15,291 nucleotides of DNA from an uncultured Sphingobacteriales bacterium (GCA_946479435.1 CAMLFX010000082.1:1-15291); one strand, 5' to 3'; positions 6,618 to 15,189 are shown, counted from the first letter of the stretch. The notes: generated from the letters alone by a model not told the origin. Numbers and translations: made by a program.

Positions 6618-7198
6618 TGGTGATTTTTTATGGTGAGTGTAACTATAGTGCCTGTTAAGGGTTCTGCTTTATCATGGTAATCAATATCTATGCTAAATAG
6701 CTCATATCTTTTATATATAGTAATGAGGTCTTCAATAAGGTTGCTGCCAAACGACTCTTTCTTATTCAAACTATTCTTAGCAAATTCTTTAGCCTTGCTA
6801 CGGCCAATGCCATCATCATCTATAACGATAATGATAGTGTCTTCATTGTTGGTTTTTTTGAATGAGAGCCTAAGTATGCCTTTTTCTTCTTTTTGCTGCA
6901 GGCCATGATGTATTGCGTTTTCAACTAAGGGTTGCAATAGCAATGATGGTAGTAATATATGCTCCGTATCAAGCCCTGCATCAATATTTATGTTGTAATC
7001 GAATTTATTTTCAAAACGCGACTGTTGCAGGATAATGTAGTTCTCTATGTTTTCTATTTCTTCATTAAGCGGCAGCCATTTGTTGCGCGAAGATTTGATG
7101 TATGAGCGTAATAGTTTGGAAAAAGTATTTAAATATTTATAAGCTTCGTTTTTCCTGTCTTTTTTTATGTAGTAGATAATATTGCTAAGAGTATTGAA
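6488..7198. repeat. 711-bp near-identical direct repeat, copy 2
   Basis: This is the partner of 3042-3752 in the same orientation. It begins inside the response-regulator remnant and ends inside the kinase domain of sensor copy 2. The junction at 6487/6488 is where similarity to the intact regulator stops. Confidence 0.93.
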
Positions 7199-9664
7199 AA
7201 TAAAATGAGGGTTTAGCTGGGCATAAATGGACTTAAGCTCCAACTCCAGGTATTTATTTTCTCGGGCATGTCTTTTGTTCAATACGTAGCGTGTGGTTAG
7301 TATGATCGATGTTGTAGCAATAACTGCTCCCAAACCGATAAGAATAGCTAGCCATATCTTTCCAGTAGATGTTTGCCACCAATGGGGTTGCACATAAAGA
7401 TATATAGTATATACATCGCTGTGCCAGGAATCATCACTTGCCATTAACTTTAACTGGTGGTATTTCCCTTCAATTAAAGTTGGAATTGATACTTGGCTTA
7501 CGGCTGTTTTTTTAGTAGTAATATCATCATCAATTATGTAACTATATTTAACCGTCCCATCGCCATAAGCATTTATAAAATCAATGTCCATGTTATCTTC
7601 ATTGCTGATAAGTTTTACGGTATCACCATCTTTAATAACTGCATCGAATAACTGTGAAGAAATGTAAATATGTGTTTTTTTAGCAACGTTAAAGCCACTA
7701 TTGTCGAATTTGTTCTTTAATGATACGGCGTAGCAACCCATATCAGTATTTAAGTATAGGCTATCGCCAAGGGTAAAAGCACCATATACATAAGTATATT
7801 TTTGCGTCTTAAAGTTTAGATAAGTGGTTTTAAAGTAGGGCCTAGTAATGTCTGAAACCTTTAAAAAAACAATTCCAAACCTACCGGTTACGTATAATAT
7901 GCTATTATGTAAAAGTATTTTTGCATTGTTGAGGTTATAATGTAGCAGAAGAGATATTAGTTGTTGGCTACCTGGTTTGTAAATAAATAGCTTATCACGT
8001 GTTTTGATGAAGAAATTACCATAGTCGTCAATAACAATTTGTTTTAGGTCGTTAATGCCCAGAGATTGTAATTGATTCTTATCTAGTATTATGGTTTTAT
8101 TGTCCTTTTGAATAACTATGTTGTTCTTCCCATAAACCAGGTAAAAATTAAATTGCGGACTTTTAATTATCTCGTCGTAGCGGCCACTATCAATTGTTGT
8201 TATTATCAAGGAATCCTTTCGCAGCTTGCCCAGGTAATAACCAAAGCTTAAGCCGATGAAGTTCATATTGTTATTTGAAGTATCCCAAACTATATCTTTT
8301 GTTTTACTTGGATACGTCATGAAATTAGAAAAGTTGGCAGCCTTGCCATAATTGTGGATTGTTGAATCTTTAAGGCCCTTCCAATAAGGTAAAACGCGTT
8401 CATCAAAAAATGGGGATAATCTACCATTGTTAATTACAGAAGTTACATTATCATTTAGAGCAATTAGCTTATTGGCATTAAGGGCTATTATCTTTTTTAC
8501 TGAGCGTAGCTCTCTGTATTGAGTTTTAAACAAGGCTTTGTTTGTTGTATAACCTGACAGTATCGCATTCTCATTATCCCAGAAATAATATATTGAATCT
8601 TTATAGTTGCCTACGTAGCGTTGGCTAACAAATGGCTGCTCTGTTTTTTTGAATTGGTCGTCTAAATATTGAATATATACCCCATCGTTTGTTGTAATGC
8701 ACCTGTCGCAAAAGTCATTTTCAATAAATGTTTGCAGCTTTATTTTTTTTGCCTGGTTTTGACTGGTACATGAATCTGCTGTTATAGTATGTAAGAGTGT
8801 TAAGTTAGAGTCGAACTGATAAATTTGGCTAGACGTAGTAAGATAATAGTATCCTTTGTTGTAGATAGGAACTTTCATGTCTTCGTCTGGTTGAAGACGA
8901 ATGCGATAACTTGAATCTTTTATAACATTAGCAATGAGTGTAAATCTGTCAGACGGTTTTGTTTTTCTTTCCGGGAATATGTAATCCCCTTGTAAATTAG
9001 CATCTCCAAATTCAGGTATAGACTTAGTGCGCAACGCATGAATTTGCCATTTGTTCTCTTTGAAATTTTTGTAAAAAATAAAACCATTATTTACCATTAT
9101 CATTCCGGCATCCTGGTGCAAAAAATGTTTAATGGAATGTATTTTTAGCCCGTCTCTCAGATTTATTGTTTTTATTGTATCGTTTTTTTCAACGCCAATA
9201 AATTCTTCATAAGATTTATTGAAAGATACAAATGCAATACCTTCGGGAATATTTATTGCGTTAGTGGGGTATAGCTTAAGGCCTTCTTTTGCATATGTTT
9301 TATGGTATTTGTTTTTTAATACATAACCAAATTCATCTGAGATCGATTTGAGCCACATACGCCCCTGGTTGTCTTCAAAAAAGTCCCAAATATCATCGTT
9401 TGCAATGCCGTTCGATGAGTTGAAAATTATTGTATTGTAACCATTATACTTTACAGCACCTTTATCCGTTGCCAGCCACAGGTATCCATTTTTGTCTACA
9501 TAAGGCCTATATACAAAATTGGATGGGAGCCCATTTCGTATACTCAAATTATAGGACTGTGGCTGGCCATAGATATAATTCGACCAGCACAGGGCGCAAA
9601 AAAGAAAAGCTAATAAATATAATGTTACCCTATTCAACCTGCATAAATATATACGATTATCCAA
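6614..9664 (-). CDS. Propeller-type membrane sensor histidine kinase, copy 2
   Basis: Copy 2 has up to 1016 residues and the same architecture as copy 1. A hydrophobic signal segment (about 13-33) precedes propeller signatures (NGLPSNFVY...DKNGYLW...KYNGY) and a Y_Y_Y-like region ending P-H-W-W-Q-T. A TM helix (770-795) precedes the LytS-type kinase with H820, the N-box near N916 and the DDDGIG box. The sensor has diverged strongly from copy 1 while the kinase core is identical over 207 residues. No ATG lies near the N-terminus: the frame opens at TTG 9664, with another TTG at 9637, and an in-frame stop precedes 9664. The codon that aligns with the ATG of copy 1 is ATA (9652-9650). The start, and thus the level of expression, is uncertain. 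Its regulator gene is truncated. Confidence 0.88.
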   Translation of the reverse strand: MDNRIYLCRLNRVTLYLLAFLFCALCWSNYIYGQPQSYNLSIRNGLPSNFVYRPYVDKNGYLWLATDKGAVKYNGYNTIIFNSSNGIANDDIWDFFEDNQGRMWLKSISDEFGYVLKNKYHKTYAKEGLKLYPTNAINIPEGIAFVSFNKSYEEFIGVEKNDTIKTINLRDGLKIHSIKHFLHQDAGMIMVNNGFIFYKNFKENKWQIHALRTKSIPEFGDANLQGDYIFPERKTKPSDRFTLIANVIKDSSYRIRLQPDEDMKVPIYNKGYYYLTTSSQIYQFDSNLTLLHTITADSCTSQNQAKKIKLQTFIENDFCDRCITTNDGVYIQYLDDQFKKTEQPFVSQRYVGNYKDSIYYFWDNENAILSGYTTNKALFKTQYRELRSVKKIIALNANKLIALNDNVTSVINNGRLSPFFDERVLPYWKGLKDSTIHNYGKAANFSNFMTYPSKTKDIVWDTSNNNMNFIGLSFGYYLGKLRKDSLIITTIDSGRYDEIIKSPQFNFYLVYGKNNIVIQKDNKTIILDKNQLQSLGINDLKQIVIDDYGNFFIKTRDKLFIYKPGSQQLISLLLHYNLNNAKILLHNSILYVTGRFGIVFLKVSDITRPYFKTTYLNFKTQKYTYVYGAFTLGDSLYLNTDMGCYAVSLKNKFDNSGFNVAKKTHIYISSQLFDAVIKDGDTVKLISNEDNMDIDFINAYGDGTVKYSYIIDDDITTKKTAVSQVSIPTLIEGKYHQLKLMASDDSWHSDVYTIYLYVQPHWWQTSTGKIWLAILIGLGAVIATTSIILTTRYVLNKRHARENKYLELELKSIYAQLNPHFIFNTLSNIIYYIKKDRKNEAYKYLNTFSKLLRSYIKSSRNKWLPLNEEIENIENYIILQQSRFENKFDYNINIDAGLDTEHILLPSLLLQPLVENAIHHGLQQKEEKGILRLSFKKTNNEDTIIIVIDDDGIGRSKAKEFAKNSLNKKESFGSNLIEDLITIYKRYELFSIDIDYHDKAEPLTGTIVTLTIKNHQ

Positions 9665-9786
9665 AATTGTAAAAAAGAAGGTTCAATTCATTGTATATAT
9701 TTTCTGTCATCAATGATTTTGGTATAGGGTTATAATATCTGTATAATAATTATGTAGCCTATCCAGAAATCATTCATTCCATTTTT

Positions 9787-9803
9787 AGGGTTATTCATAC
9801 CCT
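9787..9803. promoter_or_regulatory. Imperfect palindrome upstream of sensor kinase 2
   Basis: AGGGT (9787-9791) and ACCCT (9799-9803) form a 5-bp inverted repeat around a 7-base spacer, with partly symmetrical flanks (TT before, TAA after). It lies between the kinase-2 start and the small RNA copy B promoter. It may be an operator or a hairpin in the kinase-2 leader. Confidence 0.3.
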
Positions 9804-9852
9804 TAAACCGATATTCTGTTATACCATGACAAATGCATTGGTTTGGAGCTAC

Positions 9853-9860
9853 TAGCTTTG
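9853..9860 (+). promoter_or_regulatory. Candidate -7 box of small RNA copy B
   Basis: TAGCTTTG matches TAnnTTTG and lies 26 bases before the conserved element, against 24 in copy A. The bases on either side of the box differ between the copies, so the box itself looks conserved. No good TTTG -33 box is seen at standard spacing. Confidence 0.5.
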
Positions 9861-9866
9861 TATCAT

Positions 9867-9990
9867 AATCTCATATAAACGACATTATTAACAGCCCTTA
9901 TAAATCCTAAGAATCTATAAACCTAAGAGTAGTCTTCTTGTTAAAGAATAGACGAAATCTAGAGCTTCCGAATTTTCGGAGGCTTTTTTG
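9867..9990 (+). ncRNA. Candidate small RNA, copy B (divergent from sensor kinase 2)
   Basis: This is the second copy of the element at 6332-6457. The hairpin is kept at 9932-9953, with its loop changed from CTTA to GTTA while both stems and the AT bulge are unchanged. In the terminator stem the only substitution also falls in the loop (AATTTC to AATTTT). Changes confined to loops fit selection on RNA structure, though the number of changes is small. It is convergent with the AraC-type gene (10013) and divergent from kinase 2. No ORF is present. No family is recognised. Confidence 0.55.
9963..9990 (+). terminator. Intrinsic terminator of small RNA copy B
   Basis: AGCTTCCGAA (9963-9972) pairs with TTCGGAGGCT (9975-9984), one G-U, and is followed by six T residues (9984-9989). 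The tract is on the + strand, opposite to both flanking genes, so it must serve a + strand transcript arising in the intergenic region. Confidence 0.85.
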
Positions 9991-10012
9991 TTATTGTAAA
10001 CTACAGCTAATA

Positions 10013-11161
10013 TTAATCTGCAATTTCAAGTGACGGTTCAGCTATATGTTTAATGTATGCTGATGGTGTGTGTCCGGTAATTTTCTTGAAATATTGATTA
10101 AAGGAAGATTTTGCTTTGAAACCATTGTCGTAAGCAAGAGCGAGAATGTTTATTGGCAATCCTTTTTTCGTTAACGAGCGCATTTGTTCTTTAACCCTGC
10201 TGACGCGTAGCTCATTGATATATTGATAGAATGTTTTATCTGCGTAACTGTTAAGCGTTTCGGAAAGATGGTATTTACTTACGCCGATGCCTAAAGCTAA
10301 TTTTTCTAAGCTTAATTCAGCATTGGTGTATGCTTCAGTTGTGCTAAGATACATCTGTAGCTTATCCCATACTCTTTGTTGCTCATTTTCTGTTAGTAAT
10401 GCCTTTCGTATTACTGCAGGTGTAGTATGAATTTCATTTTCTCTTTCTCTTTGCTCCATTTGATATGTGACAGGTACCGTTGGTTGTAAAGTTCCGTTTG
10501 TTAGTATAGTGCCGGCATATTTAAAGCGTAGTATAATAAGACACACAAAAACTAACGCTGAATAGCAAATACTTCTAATTAACAAGTTATAATTCAAAAG
10601 TGTAAATAGCTTTACTATGCCATACCCAAGGCCCACAATACATACTACACTTATACAAATGGCAATGCGTTTAATTAGTTGCTTTTCTTTGCCGGCTATA
10701 TCTGCATATTGCTTCGTGAAGTTTAGCGCTTTTATGCAATAGTATAAGTTGAAGAGAGATATAGAATAGGATGTAGCTGTATTATATGTATGGAGAGAAT
10801 TATGCCCTGCCTTGTCTGACAATAACAGTAAAACAAAGACACTAAGATAACCCACACCTCCCAGTATCACAGGAAGGAAAAGGTACCATTTATTAACAGG
10901 AATGAAATTATCATCCTTTATTTTCAATGCATAGAGGTATAGCAAAGGGCCATAACAAAACCCAATGAATGTATTCATTTGTAAGCGTACATCGGCATCG
11001 CTGACAAAATTGAAAATGACAAACTTTATTGCCAGGTGAGTGCTAATACATAATAGAAGTAGTAGAAGCAAATTATCGGCTTTGCTTTTCAATCTGTTTT
11101 GCCACAAAAGATATGCGGCCACCATTGCCTGAAACATCCCGATCGCAATGATATAATTCAT
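10013..11161 (-). CDS. Membrane-anchored AraC-family transcriptional regulator (seven TM)
   Basis: This 382-residue protein has about seven hydrophobic helices in its first 215 residues (near 3-20, 30-50, 63-80, 92-114, 130-147, 165-186 and 193-212). A polar linker (215-270) follows, then a C-terminal AraC-type double helix-turn-helix domain (about 276-372). In that domain LSLEKLALGIGVSKYHLSETLN forms the first HTH and ILALAYDNGFKAKSSFNQYFKKITGHTPSAYI the conserved second HTH and tail. Such proteins place the sensor in the inner membrane and the DNA-binding domain in the cytoplasm. The gene is divergent from the TonB-dependent receptor at 11386, so control of that receptor-phosphatase pair is the simplest inference. 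The ATG at 11161 starts directly at the first TM helix. Confidence 0.9.
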   Translation of the reverse strand: MNYIIAIGMFQAMVAAYLLWQNRLKSKADNLLLLLLLCISTHLAIKFVIFNFVSDADVRLQMNTFIGFCYGPLLYLYALKIKDDNFIPVNKWYLFLPVILGGVGYLSVFVLLLLSDKAGHNSLHTYNTATSYSISLFNLYYCIKALNFTKQYADIAGKEKQLIKRIAICISVVCIVGLGYGIVKLFTLLNYNLLIRSICYSALVFVCLIILRFKYAGTILTNGTLQPTVPVTYQMEQRERENEIHTTPAVIRKALLTENEQQRVWDKLQMYLSTTEAYTNAELSLEKLALGIGVSKYHLSETLNSYADKTFYQYINELRVSRVKEQMRSLTKKGLPINILALAYDNGFKAKSSFNQYFKKITGHTPSAYIKHIAEPSLEIAD

Positions 11162-11201
11162 ACAACGAATGTAGAATGATGGTATTACCCTAATGTTAAA
11201 T

Positions 11202-11234
11202 GCGGTTTTATACCTAAATTATCTAAGCGGTTTT
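11202..11234. repeat. Direct repeat GCGGTTTT in the regulator/receptor intergenic region
   Basis: GCGGTTTT occurs at 11202-11209 and again at 11227-11234, a period of 25 bases. AraC-type dimers often bind direct repeats about two helical turns apart, so this is a candidate operator for the divergent AraC-type gene. On the - strand CTAAATTA at 11214-11221 reads TAATTTAG, one mismatch from a -7 box for that gene, and lies between the two copies. Confidence 0.35.
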
Positions 11235-11267
11235 CTAATTAGTAATATTTCCTTAACAGCTATTAAG

Positions 11268-11284
11268 TTATTGAATTTCAATAA
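11268..11284. promoter_or_regulatory. Perfect 17-bp palindrome upstream of the TonB-dependent receptor
   Basis: TTATTGAATTTCAATAA consists of two perfect 8-base arms around a single T, about 100 bases before the receptor start codon. It is a candidate binding site for a dimeric regulator or a small hairpin in the receptor leader. The remaining leader (11285-11385) shows no clear promoter; CAATTTTG at 11364-11371 is one mismatch from TAnnTTTG but lies very close to the ATG. Confidence 0.4.
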
Positions 11285-11385
11285 GTGGAGGTTCTTTGCA
11301 ATCTAAAGATACTTGTCGGTGTACGTATTGTTGCAGGCGGTCGATATACCGTAAATGGTGTAACAATTTTGCAAAAAATAATTTT

Positions 11386-14298
11386 ATGAAAAAGGTATTC
11401 GTTACTCAACATTACCCCTTAAAATCTTCCAGGGCAAGATATCTGAAATATATCTCCCTTATGTTGTTAAGTATTTGGGTGGCAAAAAAAAGTGATGCAC
11501 AAACTGTAAAAGGCACCATTGTGAATAATGATGGGCAGCTGCCCGGTGCTACTATTAAGGTTACTAATACAAAGCTAGGTACTGCGACCGATCTTGATGG
11601 CACCTTTACTTTAAACACACAAACCACCGGAAAAGTAGATGTAGAAATATCATACATAGGGCATGCTGTAAAAACAATGCAGCTGGATGTAAAAAATGGT
11701 ATCAATAACCTGGGTATTATAAAACTGGAACCGGCAGGTGGCAACCTTGGCGAGGTAATGGTAAGAGGTACTATGGCTCCTTCGCAGGCAAAAGCGTATA
11801 GCATTAAAAAGAACTCGAATGCTATTATGGATGTATTATCGGCCGATGCGATAGGTAAACTCCCCGATCGTAACGCAGCGGAAGCTGTGCAGCGTGTGCA
11901 GGGCGTGGCAGTAGCAAGGTATCATGGCGAGGCCGACCAGGCTACCGTGCGCGGTACTCCTTTCGCGTGGACATCTACAATGTTCAATGGCAACCGCCTG
12001 CCAAGCGCCAATGTATTAGGCAACAGGTCGACAGTGCTTGATGTAGTGCCTTCGGAAATAATACAGTACGTACAAGTAGCTAAAGCAATAACCCCGGATA
12101 TGGAAGGTGATGCGATTGGCGGATCTATCAATTTTATTACACGTACAGCGCCCGAAAAAAGAATACTGAATGTAAGTGCTGCAGGTGGTTTTAATACACT
12201 ATCGCAAGATGGTACTTATAATGGTTCAATAGTGTATGGCGACAGGTTCTTTAATAACAAATTAGGTGTTATACTTGCTGCCGCTATATGGGACAGGAAG
12301 TGGGGCACAGATTCTTACGAACTGACCTACAATACAGGCCTTGCTGATCCGCAACAACAAAAGTCTATTAATACTGTTTTGCTGAAGAGGTATATGGGTA
12401 CACGCCAAACCTATGGCGGTAACCTGGGCCTTGAATATAAGTTCAATGGCAATCATAAATTATTGTTTCGCGGGCTGATGGATAAGTTCAACGACATACG
12501 TCCGGTATATGAATCTTATGTTGACTATAACAACAGCCGCTATCAATACAATTTCAGGTATTCATTTTATCAAACGGTATTGAACGGTGGCGAATTGGGT
12601 GGTGAGCATCAATTAGGGAAAAGGGTAAGGGCGGATTGGTCGGTGAGCGATTACCAATCTAAATATTTCCTGGAAACACCGCCTACTAACGATAATAAAG
12701 GTTTGCCTATAGCAACCTTCAGGCAAAAAATAACCGGTGGTTTTAATAACCTGTCATCAGACAAGAAAATGTATTGGGATTTTGATTCACCTGAAGGAAA
12801 AGGTTTATCACAAGATGGTTTTGACGCGGGCCTTGCAAACCCATCTGAAGTGATGGACCCTAATAAACTGACATTGCAACAGCTTGTAATAGCACAGCTG
12901 GATACAAAGGAAGAAGACAGGGTTGGGCAGTTGAATGTAAAGATCGATGCCAGTTCAAAATTACGTTTCAAAGTAGGTGCTAAATACAGGCATAAATATC
13001 GCGAAGGTATGTTTGGCTCTAATATAGTTTATTTGGCGGGCAGGGCTTTGGGCGATACTACTGCGCCACCATTACTTACACTCAATCAAGTAGGTACGGA
13101 AAGCTTCCCCGTGCGTGGCGGTTTCTTCAACAACATGGGTGGCGAGCACGATCAATATGCGGTAACTACACTTAATAAAGAAGAGTTGTTTAATCTGTAT
13201 GATCCTGCTACGCTTGCCAAGAATGGGTTTAAAAACTATACATCTGCATCTAATGCAACCAGTATTTACAACGGTACTGAAGATGTAACAGCTGGTTATG
13301 TAATGGCTGAATACGACATAACATCAAAACTCAGGGCAATTGGCGGTGTGAGAAATGAATACACTAATATGGAATTGCATGGTTCGGTAGCAACTACAGA
13401 AGGCAAGCCGGCAAAAACTGTTGTTACTCCATCAACTGTTACTAACAACTACAATGCGCTATTGCCAATGCTGCATTTGAAATATGCAGTAAGCGATAGG
13501 GCTAATATACGTGCGGCATACACAAAGACATTCATCCGTCCAAACTTTACCGATCTGACTCCGGGTATGTCAACCGACAATACAAAAACGCCGGTTGTTG
13601 TTACGCAAGGTAATCCTGAATTGAAACCCACTTTCTCCAACAATTTTGATTTAATGGGAGAATATTATTTTAAGGGCATTGGTCTGTTATCCGGCGGACT
13701 GTTTTATAAAGATATCAGCAATGTCATTTTCTCTGACAAATATGTTGATGGTAATGGCAGTATTGTTACTAAGCCTAAAAACTTCGATAAGGCTAGTCTC
13801 TATGGCTTTGAGGCAGGTATTAATAAGCGCCTGGATTTTCTGCCGGGTTTCTGGAGTGGATTTGGTGTAGAATTTAACTACACACAAATAAAATCGGAAA
13901 CGGAATTGAGCAGGTTGGTATTGAATGCTGATAAAACATACAGTACCGTTACCGATAAAATATCACTACCCAACCAATCTAATAACCTGTTCAATGCAAT
14001 ATTGTTTTACGAACGCAACGGAGTAACCGTACGTTTTGCGGGTAACTACAGGGGGGCATCTATCGAAACAGTGAACCAGCAATTAGGCCCTGATTTTTAT
14101 GTATGGACAGACAAGAACTTCACTATCGATGCATCGGCAGCTGTTGCTATAAGCAAAACAATCAGGGTTTTTGCTGAGCTGAACAACCTTACCGATGAAC
14201 CACTGAAAACATACATGGGCGATAAGCGACGTACAGTTATGACAGAATGGTATGGTCGTCGCGGTCAGGTTGGTATACGCTGGGATATTATCAAATAA
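11386..14298 (+). CDS. TonB-dependent outer-membrane receptor
   Basis: The protein has 970 residues from the ATG at 11386. The frame is open upstream to a TTG at 11296, but those 30 residues are Cys/Arg-rich and unlike a signal sequence, whereas MKKVF begins a long signal peptide ending near SDA-Q (38/39). A carboxypeptidase-regulatory-like domain (about 40-122; VKGTIVNNDGQLPGATIKVTNTKLGTATDLDGTF) follows, as in SusC-like proteins. The plug domain (about 140-250) has DAIGKLPDRNAAEAVQRVQG and I-T-P-D-M-E-G-D-A-I-G-G-S-I-N, typical of the TonB-Xanthomonas/Caulobacter type receptors. The rest is a beta barrel ending YGRRGQVGIRWDIIK. It imports a large or scarce ligand using TonB energy. No SusD partner is next to it; a secreted phosphatase follows after 29 bases. 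Confidence 0.95.
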   Translation: MKKVFVTQHYPLKSSRARYLKYISLMLLSIWVAKKSDAQTVKGTIVNNDGQLPGATIKVTNTKLGTATDLDGTFTLNTQTTGKVDVEISYIGHAVKTMQLDVKNGINNLGIIKLEPAGGNLGEVMVRGTMAPSQAKAYSIKKNSNAIMDVLSADAIGKLPDRNAAEAVQRVQGVAVARYHGEADQATVRGTPFAWTSTMFNGNRLPSANVLGNRSTVLDVVPSEIIQYVQVAKAITPDMEGDAIGGSINFITRTAPEKRILNVSAAGGFNTLSQDGTYNGSIVYGDRFFNNKLGVILAAAIWDRKWGTDSYELTYNTGLADPQQQKSINTVLLKRYMGTRQTYGGNLGLEYKFNGNHKLLFRGLMDKFNDIRPVYESYVDYNNSRYQYNFRYSFYQTVLNGGELGGEHQLGKRVRADWSVSDYQSKYFLETPPTNDNKGLPIATFRQKITGGFNNLSSDKKMYWDFDSPEGKGLSQDGFDAGLANPSEVMDPNKLTLQQLVIAQLDTKEEDRVGQLNVKIDASSKLRFKVGAKYRHKYREGMFGSNIVYLAGRALGDTTAPPLLTLNQVGTESFPVRGGFFNNMGGEHDQYAVTTLNKEELFNLYDPATLAKNGFKNYTSASNATSIYNGTEDVTAGYVMAEYDITSKLRAIGGVRNEYTNMELHGSVATTEGKPAKTVVTPSTVTNNYNALLPMLHLKYAVSDRANIRAAYTKTFIRPNFTDLTPGMSTDNTKTPVVVTQGNPELKPTFSNNFDLMGEYYFKGIGLLSGGLFYKDISNVIFSDKYVDGNGSIVTKPKNFDKASLYGFEAGINKRLDFLPGFWSGFGVEFNYTQIKSETELSRLVLNADKTYSTVTDKISLPNQSNNLFNAILFYERNGVTVRFAGNYRGASIETVNQQLGPDFYVWTDKNFTIDASAAVAISKTIRVFAELNNLTDEPLKTYMGDKRRTVMTEWYGRRGQVGIRWDIIK

Positions 14299-14327
14299 CA
14301 TTCACCACTTTGAAATAGTATAATAAA

Positions 14328-15137
14328 ATGAAAAGGATCGTAATCATAATGATGGCTTTGCTGCCATTAATGGCGAAAGCACAAATGGCTGATAGTAATG
14401 CACGTTTGGTACGTGTACAAGGTGCATTGAATTTTAGAGACATAGGTGGCTATAAAACAAGCGATGGTAAAGAGGTGAAGTGGGGTAAAGTATACCGCTC
14501 AGCAGATGTTAGCAAACTAACAGATAGCGATCTGGATACACTGGAAGAAAGAAACATACATACAGTTGTTGATTTCAGAGGGGTAAAAGAATCGAACGCG
14601 GCCCCCGACCATTTATTGCCTGGTACAGATTATATGTTGTGTCCTGCAGGCAGCGATAGTTTGCCCAATATGAAAGACATGGCTACTCGCATGCAGCAAG
14701 ATAGTTTCCTGGTGGGCTTTTACACAAGCACACAATATTTTGGTAGCCGTTACAAGCCGCTTTTTCAAAAATTATTGAGCCTTCCTGAAGATGAAGCGAT
14801 CATGTATCACTGTACTGGTGGTAGGGATAGAACCGGTATGGCCACGGCTTTATTTCTATATGCTTTAGGCGTGCCAAGGCAAACCATAGAAGCTGATTTT
14901 GTAGCGTCGAATATATACTTGCAGCCAATGAACAGTAAGATGTACGAAGCTATGAAACAATATCCCGATGTAGATATTGAAGCATTTAAAAAAGCTATGG
15001 CGCTAAGGCCTGAGTTAATAAGGGCAATGTTTGGTTCAATAGAAAAAAAATACGGATCGATAGAAGCATTTTTTGACAAAGAGCTAGGAATAGGTACAAA
15101 GGAGATGGCTATACTTAAGAAAAAGTATACTGCTTGA
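14328..15137 (+). CDS. Secreted tyrosine-phosphatase-family protein (Cys-dependent, HCx5R)
   Basis: This 269-residue protein starts with a signal peptide (MKRIVIIMMALLPLMAKA, cleavage after A18), so it is exported to the periplasm or beyond. The P-loop H161-C-T-G-G-R-D-R-T-G170 carries nucleophile C162 and phosphate-binding R168. NFRDIGGY (35-42) and VDFRGVKE (81-88) are typical of the Y_phosphatase3/MptpB-like branch of protein-tyrosine/lipid phosphatases. Substrates in this branch include phosphotyrosine, phosphoinositides and small phosphomonoesters, so specificity cannot be read from the sequence. It lies 29 bases downstream of the TonB-dependent receptor, most likely in one operon, suggesting that it dephosphorylates the ligand before import. 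The start AATAAAATG has an A/T-rich leader. The length is normal for the family. Confidence 0.9.
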   Translation: MKRIVIIMMALLPLMAKAQMADSNARLVRVQGALNFRDIGGYKTSDGKEVKWGKVYRSADVSKLTDSDLDTLEERNIHTVVDFRGVKESNAAPDHLLPGTDYMLCPAGSDSLPNMKDMATRMQQDSFLVGFYTSTQYFGSRYKPLFQKLLSLPEDEAIMYHCTGGRDRTGMATALFLYALGVPRQTIEADFVASNIYLQPMNSKMYEAMKQYPDVDIEAFKKAMALRPELIRAMFGSIEKKYGSIEAFFDKELGIGTKEMAILKKKYTA

Positions 15138-15148
15138 TTCATTTCATG

Positions 15149-15172
15149 CAGCCGCCCGGTCCCGGGTGGCTG
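15149..15172 (+). terminator. GC-rich hairpin after the phosphatase gene
   Basis: CAGCCGCCCGG (15149-15159) pairs with CCGGGTGGCTG (15162-15172) with one G-T pair, 11 bases after the phosphatase stop. The downstream sequence (TATTTGCTTT) is only moderately T-rich, so it may act as an mRNA 3'-end stabiliser or as a weak terminator together with the next hairpin. Confidence 0.6.
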
Positions 15173-15189
15173 TATTTGCTTTAAATTAA

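Noticed and set aside
6488..7198. Insertion sequence or transposon as the cause of the repeat
   Set aside because: No transposase, terminal inverted repeats or target-site duplication are visible. The repeat consists of host-gene coding sequence in frame.
9882..9990. The conserved element read as a 5' leader, riboswitch or terminator on the - strand for the kinases or the AraC-type gene
   Set aside because: The T tract after the terminator stem exists only on the + strand, and the TAnnTTTG boxes also point to + strand transcription. A - strand leader role is not excluded but is less supported.
11296..11385. 30-codon upstream extension of the TonB-dependent receptor from TTG 11296
   Set aside because: The residues are Cys/Arg-rich and precede a normal Lys-rich signal peptide that starts at ATG 11386 with a typical A/T-rich leader.
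14807..15142. 111-residue - strand ORF overlapping the phosphatase
   Set aside because: It is fully antisense to the phosphatase coding sequence, has no recognisable domain and no start context.
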